A stretch of 5,885 bases of DNA from Candidatus Nitrosopumilus sp. (GTDB lineage Archaea > Thermoproteota > Nitrososphaeria > Nitrososphaerales > Nitrosopumilaceae): NCBI GenBank assembly GCA_029863665.1, contig JAOTUX010000073.1, positions 1 through 5,885 on the forward strand, given 5' to 3'. Of the stretch, positions 5,381-5,885 are shown in pieces. The notes under the pieces are model-generated. The model was not told where the DNA came from. It did no database searches and worked only from the letters and a program-made list of their open reading frames with translations. The position numbers were made by a program, and so were the translations under genes. Every line of letters starts with the position of its first letter. The first letter of the stretch is position 1.

Positions 5381-5410
5381 TATCAATCAATAATTGATAA
5401 AATATAATTT
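5381..5410 (+). promoter_or_regulatory. Dyad plus TATA-like box facing the GC-rich island
   Basis: TATCAAT (5381-5387) and ATTGATA (5393-5399) form a 7-base inverted repeat with a 5-base spacer. It is directly followed by AAAATATAATTT (5399-5410), a good archaeal TATA candidate. Initiation about 25 bases on falls at 5428-5430, where an ATG (5429) opens a 13-codon frame. This suggests a regulated, possibly leaderless, short transcript across the GC-rich island. Confidence 0.35.
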
Positions 5411-5414
5411 GAAA

Positions 5415-5500
5415 GGATGGGCCAAAGTATGCCCGATCCCTTGGACGGTTATAGTCGGTTAAACGGTTAGATAATGACTCCTACCCGCATGAATCCTAAA
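5415..5500 (+). other. GC-rich structured island: hairpin, CGGTTA repeats, tiny ORFs
   Basis: This stretch stands out by higher GC from AT-rich flanks. GGATGGGC (5415-5422) pairs with GCCCgATCC (5431-5439; one bulged G), closing an 8-base loop. Three CGGTTA repeats follow at 5446, 5456 and 5464. One frame reads ATG (5417), a second ATG (5429), thirteen codons MPDPLDGYSRLNG, a TAG (5468-5470), then in the same frame a new ATG (5474) with thirteen codons to TAA (5513-5515). It may be a small structured RNA, a pair of mini-ORFs, or a small gene broken by an amber codon. It does not resemble tRNA, 5S, SRP or RNase P RNA as far as I can judge. Strand and limits are approximate. Confidence 0.35.
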
Positions 5501-5515
5501 CTAACAATTGTATAA

Positions 5516-5730
5516 TTTACATAAAAGACAAACGTATGATTTCTCAGTATGATCTAAATACTATTTCTACAAGATTGAATTAGTCTTCATCGGATCTGTC
5601 ACCAAGCAACTCTACGTTGTTGGTCTTAAGATCCAATTTAGAAAGTTATTTCAAATTCCAAGAACTCTATATGTATCTGGATGAAAACATAGGTTTCATT
5701 TACACATGTTGTAAGACAGTGTGTACTGAG
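5516..5730. other. Non-coding stretch with short frames and a possible gene remnant
   Basis: No convincing gene is seen. A TATA-like TATAATT (5511-5517) precedes a 15-codon plus-strand ORF (5536-5583). The same frame reopens after its TAG to 5793 and contains a 40-codon ATG ORF from 5671, but the Ser-rich part of that frame looks like the antisense of a coding frame. On the minus strand 5580-5636 reads LDLKTNNVELLGDRSDED then stop, which looks like a genuine acidic protein C-terminus, but an in-frame TAA stands three codons upstream of that peptide (5646-5648). A decayed or frameshifted minus-strand gene is the likeliest explanation. Confidence 0.3.
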
Positions 5731-5732
5731 TC

Positions 5733-5741
5733 ATTATATCC
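5733..5741 (+). promoter_or_regulatory. TATA box of the right-edge winged-helix gene
   Basis: ATTATATCC is centred 25 bases before the ATG at 5762, exactly the spacing of a leaderless archaeal transcript. No Shine-Dalgarno lies between them. Confidence 0.55.
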
Positions 5742-5761
5742 AATTATGGCCAATATTACTT

Positions 5762-5885
5762 ATGCAAACATTACAACATATCTTCAAAATTGAAGACCAA
5801 GAAAGAAAAGATGGCATACTTGAGATTTTGTCTGACAAGTACTGCAGAGATATCCTGCAATCCATCATGAACAAGTCAAAATCCG
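5762..5885 (+). CDS. Winged-helix DNA-binding regulator, N-terminal part (runs off the window)
   Basis: The frame stays open from the ATG at 5762 to the window end and encodes 41 complete codons: MQTLQHIFKIEDQERKDG, then ILEILSDKYCRDILQSIMNKSKS. The segment ILSDKYCRDILQSIMNKSKS matches helix 1 of the winged-helix proteins common in Thaumarchaeota ('ILSDKYSRKILESIMNKPKSAxEIS'). The next residues would be the 'AxEIS' helix, which lies outside. The frame has a stop 69 bases upstream (5690) and no other ATG between, so the start is well defined. A TATA box 25 bases upstream supports leaderless expression. It is likely a transcription factor; the target and effector domain are not visible. Another short frame overlaps the start but is judged non-coding. 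Confidence 0.7.
   Translation, partial: MQTLQHIFKIEDQERKDGILEILSDKYCRDILQSIMNKSKS

Noticed and set aside
5475..5496. Resemblance to the conserved 23S rRNA stretch reading like 'ACCYGCAYGAATGG'
   Set aside because: Only about 12 bases match well and neighbouring helices are not recognisable; too short to claim an rRNA fragment.
5440..5500. tRNA-like D-arm (ATAGTCGGTTA) in the GC-rich island
   Set aside because: No T-arm, no acceptor pairing and no anticodon stem could be drawn.
5671..5793. 40-codon plus-strand ORF overlapping the right-edge regulator start
   Set aside because: Its frame overlaps the convincing winged-helix start and that gene's TATA box, it has no promoter of its own, and the translation shows no family pattern.

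Overview
The window looks like chromosomal DNA of a low-GC thaumarchaeon of the Nitrosopumilus / Nitrosarchaeum kind. The grounds are: AT-rich DNA; several genes whose ATG lies about 25 bases downstream of a TATA-like box (leaderless archaeal transcripts); a strong GGAGGTGA Shine-Dalgarno only at an operon-internal gene; a FilR1-type archaeal winged-helix regulator; and, at the right edge, the start of another winged-helix protein with the 'ILSDKYxRxIL' type of N-terminus. No database search was possible, so the lineage is an inference. There are no rRNA or tRNA genes, CRISPR arrays or insertion sequences.

Left half (minus strand): a small single-pass membrane protein (65-244) lies downstream of a two-gene operon (2697 to 422). 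The first operon gene is a FilR1-type winged-helix regulator. The second starts inside the regulator's stop codon (TAATG) and encodes a 483-residue membrane protein: an N-terminal class III cyclase-like domain with altered catalytic positions, a proline-rich linker, one membrane helix and a C-terminal, presumably external, Cache-like sensor region. The DNA upstream of the regulator carries five TAGTAA(C) half-sites in both orientations, a likely operator cluster. Together these suggest an uncharacterised membrane receptor plus transcription factor pair.

Further upstream (3531 to 2850, minus) is a membrane protein made of two copies of a unit of two membrane helices plus a CYxC-x20-CxxC zinc ribbon. 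A third, shorter CYxC ribbon lies in an overlapping frame at its 3' end. This gene is divergent from a plus-strand cassette.

The plus-strand cassette (3637-5080) is a DUF6745 protein followed by the small His-rich protein that I recall accompanying this family in bacteria. A 13-codon ORF bridges the two and overlaps both neighbours (ATGA and TAATG). A hairpin with T-rich tract closes the cassette.

Right part (5081-5761) has no conventional-size gene. It holds a probable 26-residue leaderless protein on the minus strand, a GC-rich island with a stable hairpin, three CGGTTA repeats and tiny ORFs, and a possible decayed gene end. A winged-helix regulator starts at 5762 and runs off the window.
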